DNA of 64,000 nt from Sinosporangium album (GTDB taxonomy: Bacteria > Actinomycetota > Actinomycetes > Streptosporangiales > Streptosporangiaceae), in assembly GCF_900100605.1 (NCBI RefSeq), contig NZ_FNCN01000024.1:33383-97382 (forward strand), written 5' to 3'. Positions 33,994-42,815 of this stretch are shown piece after piece. Below the pieces are notes generated by a model that worked only from the letters and a program-made list of their open reading frames with translations, searched no databases and was not told the origin of the DNA. A program made the translations under genes and the position numbers. Each line of letters starts with the position of its first letter. The stretch's first letter is position 1.

Positions 33994-35028
33994 TTAGCGT
34001 GCGGCTGCCACGCGGGTGTCGAGCAGTTCGCCGATGAGGTCGCTGAGGCTCACCATGCCGATGACGCGGTCGGCGGGGTCGGTGACGAGGCCGAGGTGGG
34101 CGTGGGCTTCCTGGAGGGCGGTGACGGCTTCGGGGAGGGTGGTGGCGGCGGGGAGTCGGGGGATGGGGCGGGCCATTTCGCCGGGCGTGCGGCCGGGGTG
34201 GATGAGGATGTCGCGGGTGTGTAGGACGCCGACGACGTCGTCCGGGGTGCCGGTGTTGACGAGGAGGCGCAGGTGGCCGCTGCGGGCGGCCTCGGCGTGG
34301 ACGAGGTCGTCGGGGGCGTTGGCTGCGACGGCTGCGACGTCGGCGATGGGGATGACGAGGCGTTCGACGCCTTCGCCGTAGGTGCGCAGGGCGCGCGTGA
34401 GAAGGTCGTGCTCGGCGCGGTCGAGGAGGCCCATGCGGCCTGATTCGCCGACGAGCATGGCGAGCTGGTGCGGGGTGCGGGTGGTGGCGAGTTCGTCGCG
34501 GGGGTTGACGCCGAAGAGTTTCAGCAGCAGGTTGCTGAAGCCGTTGAGGGTCGCGAGCAGCGGCCGGGCGATCCAGACGAAGCCGCGGAACGGCAGGGCC
34601 AGGCTGAGGGCGGCCTGCTCGGGGTGGGTGAGGGCCCACGATTTGGGGGCCATTTCCCCGATGACCATGTGCAGGAACGTCACCAGGGCGAGCGCGATGG
34701 TGAACGAGATGGGCACGTGGAGGGAGTCGGGCAGCCCGACGGCGGCGAAGACCGGTTCGAGCATGTGCTCGATGGCCGGTTCGGTGACCATGCCGAGGCC
34801 GAGGGAGCACAGGGTGATGCCGAGCTGGGCCCCCGCGAGCATGAGGGACAGTTCGCGACCGCCGCGTACGGCGGCGCGGGCGGCGGCCCGGGTGAGCCGG
34901 CCGGCGCCGCCGGCGACTTCCTCCAGGCGGTGTCTGCGTGCGGAGATGACGGCGAATTCGGCGGCGACGAAGAAGGCGTTGCCGATGAGCAGCACGACGC
35001 CGAGGAGAAGCGATGCGGTGATGCTCAC
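33994..35028 (-). CDS. CNNM/CorC (HlyC-CorC) family transporter, shorter paralogue
   Basis: 344 residues: CNNM transmembrane domain (about 1-190; SLLLGVVLLIGNAFFVAAEFAVISARR, then AGAQLGITLCSLGLGMVTEPAI and VIGEMAPKSWAL) followed by a CBS pair (about 205-335; ADVAAVAANAPDDLVHAEAARSGHLRLLV and VIGMVSLSDLIGELL). Unlike its neighbour it lacks the C-terminal CorC_HlyC domain. Such proteins are linked to Mg/Na or Co export. GTG 35028 chosen: GAGGAG lies upstream and it overlaps the upstream gene's stop (GTGA). Confidence 0.88.
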   Translation of the reverse strand: MSITASLLLGVVLLIGNAFFVAAEFAVISARRHRLEEVAGGAGRLTRAAARAAVRGGRELSLMLAGAQLGITLCSLGLGMVTEPAIEHMLEPVFAAVGLPDSLHVPISFTIALALVTFLHMVIGEMAPKSWALTHPEQAALSLALPFRGFVWIARPLLATLNGFSNLLLKLFGVNPRDELATTRTPHQLAMLVGESGRMGLLDRAEHDLLTRALRTYGEGVERLVIPIADVAAVAANAPDDLVHAEAARSGHLRLLVNTGTPDDVVGVLHTRDILIHPGRTPGEMARPIPRLPAATTLPEAVTALQEAHAHLGLVTDPADRVIGMVSLSDLIGELLDTRVAAAR

Positions 35029-36374
35029 TGGGCACTCCTCGACGGTACGGCTTGCGCCAGCCGTACCCACTCGGGCACGCGGCGGTGGACGGACAGGACG
35101 GTGAGCCCGGCCTCGCGTACGGGGGGTTGGTCGTCGAGCAGGTCGGCGTCGTGCGGGAGCCGTACGGTGACGGTGTCGCCGGGTTCGGCCATGCGGCCGA
35201 GTCCGGCGAGGATCAGACCGCCGAGGGTGTCGTAGTCGTCGCTTTCGGGGAGTGCGACGCCGATGGCGCGTTCGACTTCGTCCAGGCGGAGGGTTCCGGG
35301 GACGTGCCAGACACCCTCTTCCTGGGGGACGATGCCGAGCGGCACGGGGTCGTTCTCGTCGACCAGTTCGCCGACGAGTTCCTCGGCGAGGTCTTCGACG
35401 GTGACGACTCCGGCGAGCCCGCCGTACTCGTCGATGACGCAGGCGATCTCGTCGCCGGAGGTGCGCATGCGTTCGAGGAGGGGGGGCAGGGGCAGCGAGC
35501 TGGGCACGAGCAGGGCCGGCCTGGTGATGGTGGAGATGGCCGCGTCGCTGACGCCGGACTTGAGGAGTTCGCGGACCCCGGTGACTCCGACGACGTCGTC
35601 GCCGTCGGCGCCGAGGACGGGGTAGCGGGAGTGGCCGGCACGGCGCAGGGTGTCGATGAGGTCGGTGATGGGCCGCTCGGCGCGTAGGTGTACGACGCGC
35701 GGACGGGGCACCATGATCTCTTCGACGGTGCGGTCGCCGAATTCGAGGGCTCGGTCGAGCAGTTCGGAGAGTTTCGCGGGCAGTTCGCCGGACGCCTTGG
35801 ATTCGGCGATGATGCGCGAGAGCTCCTCGGGGGTGGCTCCGTGTTCGACTTCCTCGATGGGCTCGACGCCGACCTTGCGGAGCAGGCCGGTGGCGGCGGA
35901 GTCGAAGAACCGGATGATCGGGCCCGCCACCTTGAGGTAGATCAGGGTGGAGCGTGACAGGGCTTTGGCCACGACTTCGGGGCGTGCGATGCCGAGGTTC
36001 TTGGGGGCGAGTTCGCCGAGGATCATCTGGATCGCGGTGGCGATGATGACGCCGATGGCGACGGAGACGCCGGTGACGGCGGCGGCTGGTATACCGAGTG
36101 AGGTGAGTCCGGGGCGTACGGTGACGGCGATGGCCGGTTCGGCGATGAAGCCGACGAGGAGGGCCGTGACGGTGATGCCGAGCTGGGCTCCGGAGAGCAT
36201 GAACGACAGCCTGCCGGTGACGGCGAGGGCGCGTTTGGCGGCGGGGTCTCCGGCTTCGGCCTGTTCACGGAGCAGGCTGCGGTCTGCGGCGACGAAGGCG
36301 AATTCCTGGGCGACGAAGTAGCCCGTGCCGAAGGTGAGAACAAAGACGGCCAGCAGGCCGAGAGCGGTGCTCAC
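35025..36374 (-). CDS. CNNM/CorC family transporter with CBS and CorC_HlyC domains
   Basis: 449 residues: CNNM membrane domain (about 1-195; LAVFVLTFGTGYFVAQEFAFVAADR, SGAQLGITVTALLVGFIAEPAI, LGELAPKNLGIARPE), a CBS pair (about 210-340; MVPRPRVVHLRAERPITDL, VIDEYGGLAGVVTVEDLAEELVG), then a CorC_HlyC domain (about 355-440; VPGTLRLDEVERAIGVALP, DYDTLGGLILAGLGR). Likely divalent-cation efflux. GTG start. Co-transcribed with the shorter paralogue, an arrangement common in actinomycetes, so they may form a heteromer. Confidence 0.9.
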   Translation of the reverse strand: MSTALGLLAVFVLTFGTGYFVAQEFAFVAADRSLLREQAEAGDPAAKRALAVTGRLSFMLSGAQLGITVTALLVGFIAEPAIAVTVRPGLTSLGIPAAAVTGVSVAIGVIIATAIQMILGELAPKNLGIARPEVVAKALSRSTLIYLKVAGPIIRFFDSAATGLLRKVGVEPIEEVEHGATPEELSRIIAESKASGELPAKLSELLDRALEFGDRTVEEIMVPRPRVVHLRAERPITDLIDTLRRAGHSRYPVLGADGDDVVGVTGVRELLKSGVSDAAISTITRPALLVPSSLPLPPLLERMRTSGDEIACVIDEYGGLAGVVTVEDLAEELVGELVDENDPVPLGIVPQEEGVWHVPGTLRLDEVERAIGVALPESDDYDTLGGLILAGLGRMAEPGDTVTVRLPHDADLLDDQPPVREAGLTVLSVHRRVPEWVRLAQAVPSRSAQ

Positions 36375-36689
36375 GTGAGCGGCTCCGTGCTGGAGCCGGT
36401 TCGTGGCGTCGACGTGGAGATGTCATGTGACCCCGTGCTCGCGCACGGGCCGGTACTCCACGGGTCCGGAGTGGACACGATCGTCCTTTCGGTAGAGGTG
36501 GTTCTGAAACGGTAACGAATCACGCAGGGGTTCTTGTTTCCGGGACCCTGGTGAGGGCCCGTTTGTTGGCGAGTTGCAAGAGGGGTGAGTACTTTTCCTT
36601 GAGGAAGACTTGGTCGAGGTGCGACACCTGCGGATGACACCGCGTAGCGTCGAAGGGGCCAGGGTTCTTGAGCTTTCGTTTCACTGGAT
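36375..36689. other. 315-bp divergent intergenic region
   Basis: Should contain promoters for the CNNM operon (minus) and the LCP gene (plus). A small GC inverted repeat is seen around 36540-36560; no operator or RNA was recognised. Confidence 0.4.
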
Positions 36690-38102
36690 GTGGGTGGAGT
36701 TTTTCACTTGGGTGACAGGCCGAACGACGACCGCACGCGCCGGATGCGCCCTCCCCAGGGGGAGCGCCCGCCTTCGGGAGGCCCGGTGCGGGGTGGCGGG
36801 CGGCGCGGCGGAGGGGGCGCGGCGGATCCGACCATGGCGTTGCCGTCGCATGGTTCCGATGCTTCCCCGCGCAGGCCGTCGTCTCACTCTTCGCCCGGTT
36901 CTTCTGAGAAACCATCGGGTAACAATCCTCAGCGTCCTGGGCGGGTCTACGGCAAGGAGCGGCCCGGCACGTCGGAGGCCCGGCCGCTGCGAGGTGGCGG
37001 GTCGTCGGGTTCTTCGTTCATGTCGAAGGTGACGGGGCGGGGCGGCGACGGGCCACGTGGTCCACGTGGTTCGGGTGGTCCACGTGGTTCGGGTGGTCCG
37101 GGTGGTCCGGGTGGTCCGCGAGGGTCTCGCGGGGGCGGGGGGTTCCGGTTTAACGGGCGGCTTGTGGTTCGGCTGCTGGCGGGGCTGCTCGTGCTCCTGC
37201 TGGTCGCCAGCATTGTTGGATATTTCTGGATCAACGGGCGTCTGGCTGCCAATGACAAGGTGCTCGCCGACTACGAGGGTCGGCGCGACGACACCGCCGG
37301 GACGAACTGGCTGCTCGTGGGCTCCGACAGCCGCAAGGGGCTGAGCAGGGCCGACCGCAATCGCCTGGCCACCGGCCGGGCGGCGGGCCAGCGCACCGAC
37401 ACGATGATGCTGCTCCACATTCCCGACGACGGACGTCCGGTCCTGGTCAGCCTTCCGCGGGACTCCTACGTCCCGATCCACAACAAGGGGCGCAACAAAC
37501 TCAACGCGGCCTACGCCTTCGGCGGAGCCCCGCTGCTGGCCAGGACGGTCGAAGAGGTCACCGGGCTCCGCATCGACCACTACATGGAGGTGGGTTTCGC
37601 GGGGTTCGTGGACATCGTGGACGCGGTCGGCGGCGTCAACATCTGCGTCAAGCAGCCGCTCAAGGACCCCAAGGCCGGCATCAACCTGAAGAAGGGCTGC
37701 CAGGACATGGACGGTGGCACGGCCCTCGGCTACGTCCGCACCAGGGTCACCGGCGGCCTGCCCGACCTGGACCGGGCCCAGCGGCAGCGGCAGTTCTTCG
37801 CGGCCGTGGTCAAGAAGGCGTCCAGCCCGGGCACACTGATCAACCCGTTCCGCATGGTCCCCCTGGCCACCAGCGCGACCGACGCGGTCGTGGTGGACGG
37901 CGGCACCAGCGCGTTCAACCTGCTGTCGCTGGGGCTCGCCATGGGCGGCAACCCCATCACCACCAGCGTGCCCGTGACCCCCGCGAACGTTCCCGGGGTC
38001 GGGTCGGTGCTCCAATGGCAGCGGGAGAGCGCACTGCGCATGTTCAACGCGCTCGCGGAGGGCAAGCCGGTGCCGAAGGACGTGCTCAACTCCGGAGGGT
38101 GA
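36690..38102 (+). CDS. LytR-CpsA-Psr (LCP) family protein
   Basis: Up to 470 residues. A long cytoplasmic N-terminus of about 155 residues includes a collagen-like Gly-Pro-Arg/Gly-Ser-Gly segment encoded by CCACGTGGTTCGGGTGGT-type repeats. Then one TM helix (about 158-180) and an extracellular LCP domain: GTNWLLVGSDSR, QRTDTMMLLHIPDDGRPVLVSLPRDSYV with the catalytic Arg/Asp set, NKLNAAYAFGGAPLL, and GYVRTRVTGGLPDLDRAQRQRQF. LCP enzymes attach glycopolymers to peptidoglycan. The start is uncertain: GTG 36690, TTG 36708 and ATG 36744 are possible and none has a strong RBS. Confidence 0.88.
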   Translation: MGGVFHLGDRPNDDRTRRMRPPQGERPPSGGPVRGGGRRGGGGAADPTMALPSHGSDASPRRPSSHSSPGSSEKPSGNNPQRPGRVYGKERPGTSEARPLRGGGSSGSSFMSKVTGRGGDGPRGPRGSGGPRGSGGPGGPGGPRGSRGGGGFRFNGRLVVRLLAGLLVLLLVASIVGYFWINGRLAANDKVLADYEGRRDDTAGTNWLLVGSDSRKGLSRADRNRLATGRAAGQRTDTMMLLHIPDDGRPVLVSLPRDSYVPIHNKGRNKLNAAYAFGGAPLLARTVEEVTGLRIDHYMEVGFAGFVDIVDAVGGVNICVKQPLKDPKAGINLKKGCQDMDGGTALGYVRTRVTGGLPDLDRAQRQRQFFAAVVKKASSPGTLINPFRMVPLATSATDAVVVDGGTSAFNLLSLGLAMGGNPITTSVPVTPANVPGVGSVLQWQRESALRMFNALAEGKPVPKDVLNSGG

Positions 38103-38107
38103 GCGGT

Positions 38108-38138
38108 GGGGCCGGTACGGCGTGAGCCGTACCGGCCC
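38108..38138. terminator. Hairpin between convergent LCP and GPP34 genes
   Basis: A perfect 13-bp stem GGGCCGGTACGGC / GCCGTACCGGCCC with a GTGA loop. Confidence 0.8.
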
Positions 38139-38145
38139 GTTCCCG

Positions 38146-38802
38146 TCAGCTCCCGCCGCCGGCGGTGCCCACGATTACGCCCGTGGTCACCGTTACGATC
38201 ACGACGGCGTTGATCGAGTCGATGGTCTTCTTGACGGCCGCGCCGGCCCACTCGCCTTCGGTGATCTCCTTGATCCGCTGCTTGTCCGCGTCGGGGAAGG
38301 CCTTGCGGTCGAGGCGGCACGCCTTGAGCAGGGAGAGGAGCACGGCCACACGCTCGTCGGGCTCGGCCCCGCCGAGGACGTCGGTCACGCGGGCGCGGAC
38401 GGCCTGTTCGATGCTCGGGTCCCGCTCGGGGTAGCGGTTCAGGGGGATGAAGCCCAGCACCTTCACCCGTTCCTCGCTGAGCACTCCGCGCTCGGCGAGC
38501 CGGGTGAGCAGCCGTTGGCGCAGCTTGGACGTGTAGAACTTGTAGACCCACCAGTCGGGTTTGCGCTCGGTGCGCGATTCGGCGATCTTGGTCAGTGCGG
38601 AGTCCAGCTCGTCGTCCCCCACGGGCGTGGAGTCCTGAAGGACGACTTTCTTCCCTTCGAGGCTGACCCGTCCGAGGATGGCGAGTTCGGCCAGTACGGC
38701 ACCGCCGAGCGCGGTATCCACCTGGGTCCCGCTGACCAGGGGCTTTCCTTCCTCCTCGCTATAGGCGAGGAGGAGCAGTTCCTCCGCAATCATCACGTTC
38801 AC
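38146..38802 (-). CDS. GPP34 (GOLPH3) family phosphoprotein
   Basis: 218 residues with the GPP34 opening MIAEELLLLAYSEEEGKP, followed by GGAVLAELAILGRVSLEG, KFYTSKLRQRLLTRLAERGVL, IPLNRYPERDP and the LLSLLKACRLDR.AFP motif. Eukaryotic GOLPH3 binds PI4P; actinobacterial members are mostly uncharacterised and may bind membranes or glycosyltransferases. The C-terminus ends in a hydrophobic, Gly-rich segment (INAVVIVTVTTGVIVGTAGG) that could be a membrane anchor. Confidence 0.87.
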   Translation of the reverse strand: MNVMIAEELLLLAYSEEEGKPLVSGTQVDTALGGAVLAELAILGRVSLEGKKVVLQDSTPVGDDELDSALTKIAESRTERKPDWWVYKFYTSKLRQRLLTRLAERGVLSEERVKVLGFIPLNRYPERDPSIEQAVRARVTDVLGGAEPDERVAVLLSLLKACRLDRKAFPDADKQRIKEITEGEWAGAAVKKTIDSINAVVIVTVTTGVIVGTAGGGS

Positions 38803-38910
38803 ACCCCGAGCCTAGGCGATGGTGATCGATGGCGCCGGTTTCGACACCCGGGGCAAAGCCGCAGGCCGGGACGGCCGACCGCGGCCCTGATTTGCGACAA
38901 TCCTGTACTC

Positions 38911-39516
38911 ATGAGCATTTCTTCGGAACTCCACGCTATCGGCCGTCCCCTGCTCGACGCCCAACTCGCGCACCCCACGGTGCGGGGGATCGCCCACGGT
39001 GACCTGCCCGAGCCGGTGTTCCGGTCGTGGCTGGAGCAGGACTACCTGTTCCTGCACGACTACGTCCGCGTGTTCTCGCGGCTGGCCTGGCAGGCCCCGG
39101 CCGCCCACCTGGGCGACCTGGTCGACTTGGCCCACGCGACCTACCACGAGGAGCTGGATCTGCACAGGTCCCTGTCGGCGGAGTTCGGGGCCGACCTTGA
39201 AGGGGCGAAGAAGGGGCCGGCCTGCGAGGCGTACACGCGGTTCCTGCTGGAGTCGGCGGCGAACTACGCGGAGGGCCTCGCGGCGCTCTATCCGTGCATG
39301 TGGGGATACTCCACCCTCGGGCAGATCCTCGCCGAAAACCCGCCCACGGAACCGCGCTACCGCAAGTGGGTGGACACCTACGCCGACCCCGGGTTCGCCG
39401 CGCTGGCCGCCCGGATCGGGCAGATGATCGACGAGGCGGCGCCCGATCTCGAGCGGGCCAAGGCCCTCTTCACCGAGGGTGTCGCCCACGAGCTCGCGTT
39501 CTGGGATGTGCCGTGA
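38911..39516 (+). CDS. TenA/thiaminase-2-like protein
   Basis: 201 residues, helical TenA fold: HPTVRGIAHGDLPEPVFRSWLEQDYLFLHDYVRVF, HEELDLH, YTRFLLESA, and LYPCMWGYSTLG with the active-site cysteine C129. TenA hydrolyses amino-HMP (thiamine salvage) or thiamine. A TPP riboswitch and a CytX-type transporter lie 2.5 kb downstream, which supports a thiamine-related role, although they are separate units. Confidence 0.85.
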   Translation: MSISSELHAIGRPLLDAQLAHPTVRGIAHGDLPEPVFRSWLEQDYLFLHDYVRVFSRLAWQAPAAHLGDLVDLAHATYHEELDLHRSLSAEFGADLEGAKKGPACEAYTRFLLESAANYAEGLAALYPCMWGYSTLGQILAENPPTEPRYRKWVDTYADPGFAALAARIGQMIDEAAPDLERAKALFTEGVAHELAFWDVP

Positions 39517-39536
39517 CCTGCGGTTAATGTGTGGGC

Positions 39537-40415
39537 ATGCCGGAACTTCCTGAAGTGGAATCGCTTGTTGAGTTCCTACGGGAGCGCGCGGTGGGCCGTG
39601 CCGTACAGCGGGTCGAGGTCGTGGCCTTCCAGGCCCTCAAGACCGTCGACCCGCCCGTCACCGCGCTCGGCGGGCTCACGGTGACCGGAGTCTCCCGGCA
39701 TGGCAAGTTCATCGACCTCGACATCGACGGGCTGCACCTCGTCATCCACCTGGCCCGCGCCGGCTGGCTGCGCTGGAGGGACGACCTATCCGGCGCCAAG
39801 CCCGTCCGCCCGGGCAAGGGGCCCCTCGCGGTGAGAGTACGGCTGGCGCCCGACGACGACGGCGCGGAGCCGGGGTTCGAGCTCACCGAGGCCGGGACGC
39901 AGAAGCGCCTCGCGGTCTATGTGGCGGCCGACCCCGCCTCGGTGCCGGGGATCGCGCGGCTGGGGCCTGACCCGCTGGGCGGGGACTTCACGCCGGAGCG
40001 GCTGGGCGGGCTGGTGGGCGGTAGCCGTACGCAGATCAAGGGGCTGCTGCGCGATCAGAGCGTGATCGCCGGGATCGGGAACGCGTACTCGGATGAGGTG
40101 CTGCACGCGGCGAAGATGTCGCCTTTCAAGGTCGGGGCGACGCTGACCGACGCGCAGATCGCCGGTCTGTACGAGGCGATCGTGACCACGTTACGCGAAG
40201 CGGTGGAACGGTCCAGGGGGCTCGCGGCCAAGGACCTGAAAGGAGAGAAGAAGTCGGGCCTGCGGGTCCACGGGCGCACCGGGGAGAAATGCGGTGTGTG
40301 CGGGGACGTTATCCGTGAAGTGTCGTTCGCCGACTCGTCGCTGCAGTACTGCCCCACGTGCCAGACGGGCGGGAAACCCTTGGCCGACCGGCGGCTTTCC
40401 AGACTGCTGAAATAG
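39537..40415 (+). CDS. Fpg/Nei-family DNA glycosylase
   Basis: 292 residues. MPELPEVE at the N-terminus provides the catalytic Pro2 and Glu3 after Met removal. H2TH region: LRDQSVIAGIGNAYSDEVLHAAKMSPF. The C-terminal zinc finger is CGVCGDVI...YCPTCQTGG. It excises oxidised bases with AP-lyase activity. The ATG at 39537 is required for the catalytic proline to be N-terminal; the GTG two codons upstream would abolish activity. The family (Fpg, Nei1, Nei2) cannot be subdivided with certainty by eye. Confidence 0.9.
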   Translation: MPELPEVESLVEFLRERAVGRAVQRVEVVAFQALKTVDPPVTALGGLTVTGVSRHGKFIDLDIDGLHLVIHLARAGWLRWRDDLSGAKPVRPGKGPLAVRVRLAPDDDGAEPGFELTEAGTQKRLAVYVAADPASVPGIARLGPDPLGGDFTPERLGGLVGGSRTQIKGLLRDQSVIAGIGNAYSDEVLHAAKMSPFKVGATLTDAQIAGLYEAIVTTLREAVERSRGLAAKDLKGEKKSGLRVHGRTGEKCGVCGDVIREVSFADSSLQYCPTCQTGGKPLADRRLSRLLK

Positions 40416-40450
40416 CACGCACCACCTCCGTTAGCTGGGACAATGGGGGC

Positions 40451-40774
40451 ATGATGGTCCCAGAGGTCGATGTGCGAGCCGTTCCCGACGACGCCTACGT
40501 GCTTGATGTGCGCGAGCATGACGAGTGGCAGGCCGGGCATGCGCCGACCGCCGTCCACATCCCCCTCGGCGAGCTGCAGAGCCGTGTGGCGGAGGTGCCC
40601 AAGGGGGCCCAGGTCTACGTGATCTGCCGGGTCGGCGGGCGCTCGGCTCACGCGGCGGCCTGGTTGAACCACGGCGGATGGGACGCCGTCAACGTGGGCG
40701 GGGGCATGCAGTCCTGGGCCGCCGCCGGCCTCGCGATGGTGAGTGAATCCGGCGGGGACCCCGAAGTGATCTAG
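40451..40774 (+). CDS. Single-domain rhodanese-like sulfurtransferase
   Basis: 107 residues: AYVLDVREHDEWQAGHAPTAVHIPLGEL, the active-site loop C59-R-V-G-G-R-S in YVICRVGGRSAHAA, and VNVGGGMQSW. The CRxGxR loop fits thiosulfate or persulfide transfer. Start at ATG 40451 (a second ATG follows immediately). Confidence 0.9.
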   Translation: MMVPEVDVRAVPDDAYVLDVREHDEWQAGHAPTAVHIPLGELQSRVAEVPKGAQVYVICRVGGRSAHAAAWLNHGGWDAVNVGGGMQSWAAAGLAMVSESGGDPEVI

Positions 40775-40841
40775 ATGTGCCAGTGCGGAAGCGGGAATTC
40801 CGCTTTCGCCTGTCCGTCGGCGTGGCGTGCGCAACCGTTTT

Positions 40842-41099
40842 TCAGCGTGACGCGTTCTGGCGGGTTTTGCGCTCGCCACGCCCGGAACGGCGGAACAGCC
40901 AGAGGATTCCCTGGTGGACGGCGACGCCTACGGCGGCGGTCAGCGCTCCCCAGGCCGCGGCCAGCAGGAGCGGTCCCGTGGCATTCGTCTCGCCTGTGAC
41001 CAGGAGATACGTCGGCCAGATGGCCGCTGCGGTGATCAGCGTGAACCGCCACCAGCGTCCCAGCAGCAGGCCATAAACGATCATGGTGACCATTATCAC
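40842..41099 (-). CDS. Small membrane protein, 85 aa
   Basis: GTG 41099 with GGAGG 5 nt upstream supports this gene. About three hydrophobic segments (MIVYGLLLG, FTLITAAAIWPTYLLV, GPLLLAAAWGALTAAVGVAV) are followed by a strongly basic tail (LFRRSGRGERKTRQ), so the C-terminus is cytoplasmic. No family recognised. Convergent with the rhodanese gene and divergent from the riboswitch-controlled transporter. Confidence 0.6.
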   Translation of the reverse strand: MIMVTMIVYGLLLGRWWRFTLITAAAIWPTYLLVTGETNATGPLLLAAAWGALTAAVGVAVHQGILWLFRRSGRGERKTRQNASR

Positions 41100-41342
41100 T
41101 TAAGCCTCCACGTGGATTGTCGTCAATGCCATCATGACTATTTGGGTGCGCATGTGCGCGTGGAAAATCGCCTCACGCTGGAATTGAATTTCTTGAGGCC
41201 CGTAACTCGATTTACGGACCATGTGTGAAGAAAGTCGAGGTCCGGGCTGCGCGGGGGTTCCCGCGCCCCTCGGTGGAGCGATCCGCACCCCTCCCTGTTG
41301 GCAGATGCCACCGATGGGGCATTATGGGCGCGCACAACGTAC

Positions 41343-41433
41343 AACCCGCGGGAGCTCGGGGAACCGGGCTGAGAGGGTAGCTGAGCCGCTGCCGACCGCC
41401 TGAACCTGTCCGGATAATGCCGGCGTAGGGAGC
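41343..41433 (+). ncRNA. TPP (THI-box) riboswitch
   Basis: Contains the THI-box core: a GGGAGCTCGGGG-like 5' strand, GGGCTGAGAGGG (the CUGAGA motif), and a 3' block CCTGAACCTGTCCGGATAATGCCGGCGTAGGGA. The AGGGAG that ends the aptamer also serves as the ribosome binding site of the transporter, so TPP binding should hide it and block translation initiation. Confidence 0.95.
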
Positions 41434-41438
41434 GTGTG

Positions 41439-42815
41439 ATGACGTCTGCCGTCATTGACCCCCAGCGTGACCCTCGACCTGACCCCCAGGGCTCGGAAGC
41501 GCCACTCACCCTCACCGATTCTCCGCCGAAAACGCTGGGCGTGCTCGACCAGAGCGCGTTCTGGGCCAACCTCGGGGTGAGCCTGCTGGGGTTCTCCGGC
41601 GCGTTGACGCTGGTGGACCCGCTCCAGGGCAAGCCGCTGACCTTCTCGGCGGCCATCGTGGCCGCGATCGTGGGCAGCCTGATAGGCACGGTCATGGTGG
41701 CCCTGGCCGCGATCCCCGGAGCGCAGACCGGGTGGCCGGCGATGGTGCTGCTCCGGGGACTGTTCGGGGCGAAGCTGTCCTATGTGCCGACCGTGCTCAA
41801 CATCGTGCAGATGATCGGGTGGGGCGCGTTCGAGCTGTGGGTCATCGCCAAGGGCGCGGAGGCGATCTTCGGTACGGCGGTGCCGTACGCCGTGTGGGTG
41901 ATCATCGGGGGCGCCGCCACGATCGCACTGACGATCTGGCCACTCGGGGCGATCAGGCTGCTACGGCGCTTCGTCACCATCGGGGTGGTCATCTCGATGG
42001 CGTGGCTGTCGGTGGCGCTGTTCCGGCAGGTGCCCTCGCTGTCGGGCGGGTCGTGGGAGGCGTTCGCGCCCGCGGTGGACTACGTGATCGCGCTCTCGGT
42101 GTCGTGGGTGCCGGTCGCGGCGGACTTCGCACGGCACTCGCGGTCGAGCGGGGCCGCGTTCACCGGCGTGGTCGGCGGCTACACGGTCGCGCAGGTGGCC
42201 TGCCTCGCGCTCGGCATCGTGGCGCTGTCGCTGGTCGGGATGGACACGGACAGGGTGTGGGAGGCGTTCGTGGCGGCGCCGCTCGGGGCGCTGTTCTTCG
42301 GGATCCTCGTGCTCAGGGAGACCGACCAGTCGTTCGCGAACGTCTACTCGACCGCGATGTCGCTGCAGAACCTGATGCCGAGGATCGACCGGCGGATCTT
42401 CTCCGTGGTGATCGGCGTGGTGATCACGGGTGCGGCGCTGGTGGTGGACGTCAACGACTACGCCGCGTTCCTCAGCGTGATCGGCGCGGTGTTCGTACCC
42501 ATGTTCGCGGTGCTGGCGGTCGACTACTTCCTGCTCGGCGGGGCCAAGCGGTGGAATGCCGCCGAGGACGCGCCGTCGCGGTGGCTGATGCTGCTGCCGT
42601 GGCTGCTCGGGTTCGCCGCCTATTGGCTGACCACGTCGTCGATGACCCTTCCGTGGTGGGACGCGATGTGGACGGACGTGCGCGACGCCATCGGATTCAC
42701 CAGGCAGAACTGGATGAACGGCGCGCTCGGGGCGTTCCTGGTCTCAAGCCTGGTCACGCTCGCGCTCGGCCTGGTCACGCGGGGGCGTGCCAAGCAGGTC
42801 GAGAAGGCCGGCTAG
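41439..42815 (+). CDS. cytX: NCS1-family transporter, CytX-like (thiamine precursor uptake)
   Basis: 458 residues with 12 hydrophobic helices, purine/cytosine permease (NCS1) fold: FWANLGVSLLGFSGALTLV, a GWPAMVLLRGLFG loop, IGWGAFELWVIAKGAEAIF, SVSWVPVAADFARHSRS and RETDQSFANVYSTAMSLQN. A TPP riboswitch directly upstream identifies it as the CytX-type importer proposed for hydroxymethylpyrimidine. ATG 41439 is preceded by GTG 41436; its ribosome binding site lies in the riboswitch. Its TAG stop shares the CTAG tetramer with the ogt stop on the other strand. Confidence 0.9.
   Translation: MTSAVIDPQRDPRPDPQGSEAPLTLTDSPPKTLGVLDQSAFWANLGVSLLGFSGALTLVDPLQGKPLTFSAAIVAAIVGSLIGTVMVALAAIPGAQTGWPAMVLLRGLFGAKLSYVPTVLNIVQMIGWGAFELWVIAKGAEAIFGTAVPYAVWVIIGGAATIALTIWPLGAIRLLRRFVTIGVVISMAWLSVALFRQVPSLSGGSWEAFAPAVDYVIALSVSWVPVAADFARHSRSSGAAFTGVVGGYTVAQVACLALGIVALSLVGMDTDRVWEAFVAAPLGALFFGILVLRETDQSFANVYSTAMSLQNLMPRIDRRIFSVVIGVVITGAALVVDVNDYAAFLSVIGAVFVPMFAVLAVDYFLLGGAKRWNAAEDAPSRWLMLLPWLLGFAAYWLTTSSMTLPWWDAMWTDVRDAIGFTRQNWMNGALGAFLVSSLVTLALGLVTRGRAKQVEKAG

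Noticed and set aside
36681..38015. 444-codon minus-strand frame opposite the LCP gene
   Set aside because: Antisense of the collagen-like and LCP coding sequence; no motifs of its own.
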